Origin: an uncultured Caulobacteraceae bacterium
Lineage (GTDB): Bacteria > Pseudomonadota > Alphaproteobacteria > Caulobacterales > Caulobacteraceae
Direction of reading: 5' to 3'
DNA: 7,551 nucleotides
Assembly: GCA_937952995.1 (NCBI GenBank)
Contig: CALFYB010000197.1
Location: forward strand, 1-7,551
The notes under the pieces are model-generated. The model saw nothing but the letters and a program-made list of their open reading frames with translations. It searched no databases and was not told the DNA's origin. Within the stretch, counting starts at the first letter, position 1. The number at the start of each line of letters is the position of its first letter. The position numbers and the translations under genes are program-made. This document shows positions 6,133-7,551 of this stretch, piece after piece.

Positions 6133-6147
6133 TTAACCTTTGGTTAA
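6133..6147. promoter_or_regulatory. Candidate CtrA box upstream of the M23 gene
   Basis: TTAACCTTTGGTTAA is a perfect inverted repeat (TTAACC, three bases, GGTTAA) and also fits TTAA-N7-TTAA, the CtrA box, with G in place of the final C. It lies 87-101 bases before the M23 start codon, a normal distance for a CtrA-controlled promoter. Confidence 0.6.
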
Positions 6148-6233
6148 GGCCTGCGGAGAGCGGCAGAGCGGCCCTTGGGGGAGTTCAGTTCGGTCACCGA
6201 TCCAAGCACCGCGCACCCGCGCAAGGAGGGACG

Positions 6234-7551
6234 ATGATAGAATTCGATCCAAGACGGACCCCGGTACGGCTGACCCCTCGGCTCGTCGTTGGTTTGGCCG
6301 GTATGGCCGCCCTCGCCCTCGCTTGGCAGCTCAGCGCCTCTGAAACCGAGAAGGATGCCGCGCGCCAAACCGCAACGGCTCAGCTGAGCGAGCTGCAGCA
6401 TGAAGCCTTCACCCAGGCCGAGGCCCAACAGGGCTATAGCCGTCCGGAAAATATCCCCGTTCAGGTCCGCCGAGGTGAGACCTTCGAGGCCGCTGTCCGC
6501 CGCGCTGGCGTCAGCGACAGTGAAGCCCGCGAAGTGGTCAAGGCCATCGGCTCGACCTTCGACACGGTCAATATCAAGGCAGGTCTCGCCTTTGACGCCG
6601 CCATTGCCAGACCGCGCGATCAACGAGGCCCCGTGCGGCTGGTCGGCCTGTCCATGCGTACCGGCCCGGCCTCAGCCCTGACCCTATCGCGGACCTTTGA
6701 TGGTGCTCTGAAGCTGCGGGAGCTTGAAGAGCAAATCCGGTCGGAAACCACCGTCGCCCAAGGCCAAATGCAGGGCTCGCTCTATGAAAGCGCTGCATTG
6801 GCCGGTGCCACTCCGGCCCTCACCGCTCAGGTGGTCAAACTGTTCAGTCACAAGCTGGACTTCAGCCGTGACATCCAACCTGGCGATAATTTTCGCATGG
6901 TCTTTGATCGCAAGCTGACCGAAAGCGGCCGCACCGTCGAGACCGGCGACCTTCTCTATGCCGAAATCGAGGCCAAGGGCGGCACCAGCCGCTTTTACCG
7001 GTTCAAAGAGAACGCTGGGTCAGCCCCGCAATATTTCGACGAAAACGGCAAGAACATCAGAGGCTTCCTGCTGCGCACCCCCGTCGATGGCGCACGCATG
7101 ACCTCGGGTTTTGGCGTCAGACGCCATCCGATCTTGGGCTATAACCGGATGCATCAAGGCATCGATTTTGGCGTCGGTTCAGGCACCCCTGTGATCGCAG
7201 CCGGTGACGGCGTCGTCAAAGAGGTCCGCTGGAACGGTGGCTATGGCCGCTGGGTCAAGATCCAGCATTCCGGCGGCTGGGCGACCGCCTATGCTCACCT
7301 GTCACGCTGGTCGCCCAAGCTGCGCCCAGGATCACGCGTGCGTCAGGGACAGGTCATCGCCTATGTCGGATCGACCGGTTCGTCCACCGGTCCGCACCTG
7401 CATTATGAAGTCATGCGAAACGGTGCCAAATTGAACCCCAAGGGCGCTAAGATCCCACAAGGTTCAGCGCTTGCAGGACGCAACCTGGCGGCGTTCCGCG
7501 CGGAAAAGCACCGGATAGACCAGATGCTTTCCGGCACAGGCGCGCGCATTG
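6234..7551 (+). CDS. M23 (MepM/LytM-type) murein endopeptidase, 3' end outside window
   Basis: The frame is open from ATG 6234 to the window end, giving 439 residues. The start follows AAGGAGG (6223-6229) at a 4-base gap. One hydrophobic segment (about 17-34) after a basic N-terminus predicts a membrane anchor with the rest in the periplasm. A LysM/OapA-like region (VQVRRGETFEAAVRRAGV, from 76) and a second helical domain (about 183-225, ending KLDFSRDIQPGDNFRMVFD) precede the M23 domain (about 280-400), as in MepM/YebA-type enzymes. The zinc-site motifs are intact: His307-x3-Asp311 (HQGID) and His388-x-His390 (HLH), with His355 in YAHLS. It should therefore be an active metal-dependent enzyme that cuts peptidoglycan cross-links, unlike the degenerate LytM activators. 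E. coli MepM is about 440 residues, so little is probably missing. The exact cellular role is not determined by sequence. Confidence 0.93.
   Translation, partial: MIEFDPRRTPVRLTPRLVVGLAGMAALALAWQLSASETEKDAARQTATAQLSELQHEAFTQAEAQQGYSRPENIPVQVRRGETFEAAVRRAGVSDSEAREVVKAIGSTFDTVNIKAGLAFDAAIARPRDQRGPVRLVGLSMRTGPASALTLSRTFDGALKLRELEEQIRSETTVAQGQMQGSLYESAALAGATPALTAQVVKLFSHKLDFSRDIQPGDNFRMVFDRKLTESGRTVETGDLLYAEIEAKGGTSRFYRFKENAGSAPQYFDENGKNIRGFLLRTPVDGARMTSGFGVRRHPILGYNRMHQGIDFGVGSGTPVIAAGDGVVKEVRWNGGYGRWVKIQHSGGWATAYAHLSRWSPKLRPGSRVRQGQVIAYVGSTGSSTGPHLHYEVMRNGAKLNPKGAKIPQGSALAGRNLAAFRAEKHRIDQMLSGTGARI

Larger units (their letters stand above)
5975..6233. other. Intergenic region between the ctrA terminator and the M23 gene
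   Basis: I see no convincing gene here. A minus-strand open frame crosses the terminator and lacks any recognisable protein character. The region holds a 13-base palindrome (GCGGATGATCCGC, 6013-6025), an FNR/FixK-type box (6068-6081), a GANTC site (6105-6109), a TTAA-N7-TTAA dyad (6133-6147) and a good ribosome binding site (AAGGAGG, 6223-6229). No clear -35/-10 pair was recognised. Confidence 0.6.

Noticed and set aside
6144..6623. 159-residue minus-strand open frame over the start of the M23 gene
   Set aside because: It is antisense to the well-supported M23 frame and spans its ribosome binding site.

Overview
The window looks like a chromosomal segment of an alphaproteobacterium of the Caulobacterales, judged from an almost Caulobacter-identical CtrA, an FlbD-like sigma-54 activator next to flhA, and candidate CtrA and CcrM (GANTC) sites in the intergenic regions. 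The base composition is moderately GC-rich, lower than I would expect for Caulobacter or Brevundimonas, so an Asticcacaulis-like genus is possible; that is inference. I see no mobile element, tRNA, rRNA or CRISPR array.

Layout. Positions 2-577 (+) hold the C-terminal part of FlbD, cut by the window edge. Then come flhA (625-2721, +) and a small two-helix membrane protein of DUF4282 type (2804-3157, +). Converging on it are fliJ and fliI (3174-3581 and 3578-4915, both -), which overlap by 4 bases. A roughly 300-base divergent regulatory region (4916-5212) separates fliI from ctrA (5213-5914, +), which ends in a strong intrinsic terminator. A second regulatory region (about 5975-6233) precedes an M23 (MepM/LytM-type) murein endopeptidase gene (6234 to beyond the window end, +).

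How the genes fit together. FlbD controls flagellar transcription, FlhA is the export-gate protein, and FliI and FliJ are the export ATPase and its stalk. CtrA is the cell-cycle master regulator at the top of the flagellar hierarchy in Caulobacter. The M23 enzyme would remodel peptidoglycan, a process tied to division and envelope assembly.

The genes themselves are ordinary for this lineage and I found no undescribed multi-gene system. The most interesting material is regulatory. Upstream of the M23 gene there is an exact FNR/FixK-type box (TTGAT-N4-ATCAA), a GANTC site and a TTAA-N7-TTAA CtrA-type dyad, in that order within 80 bases. If functional, this would place a cell-wall hydrolase under oxygen, methylation and CtrA control together.
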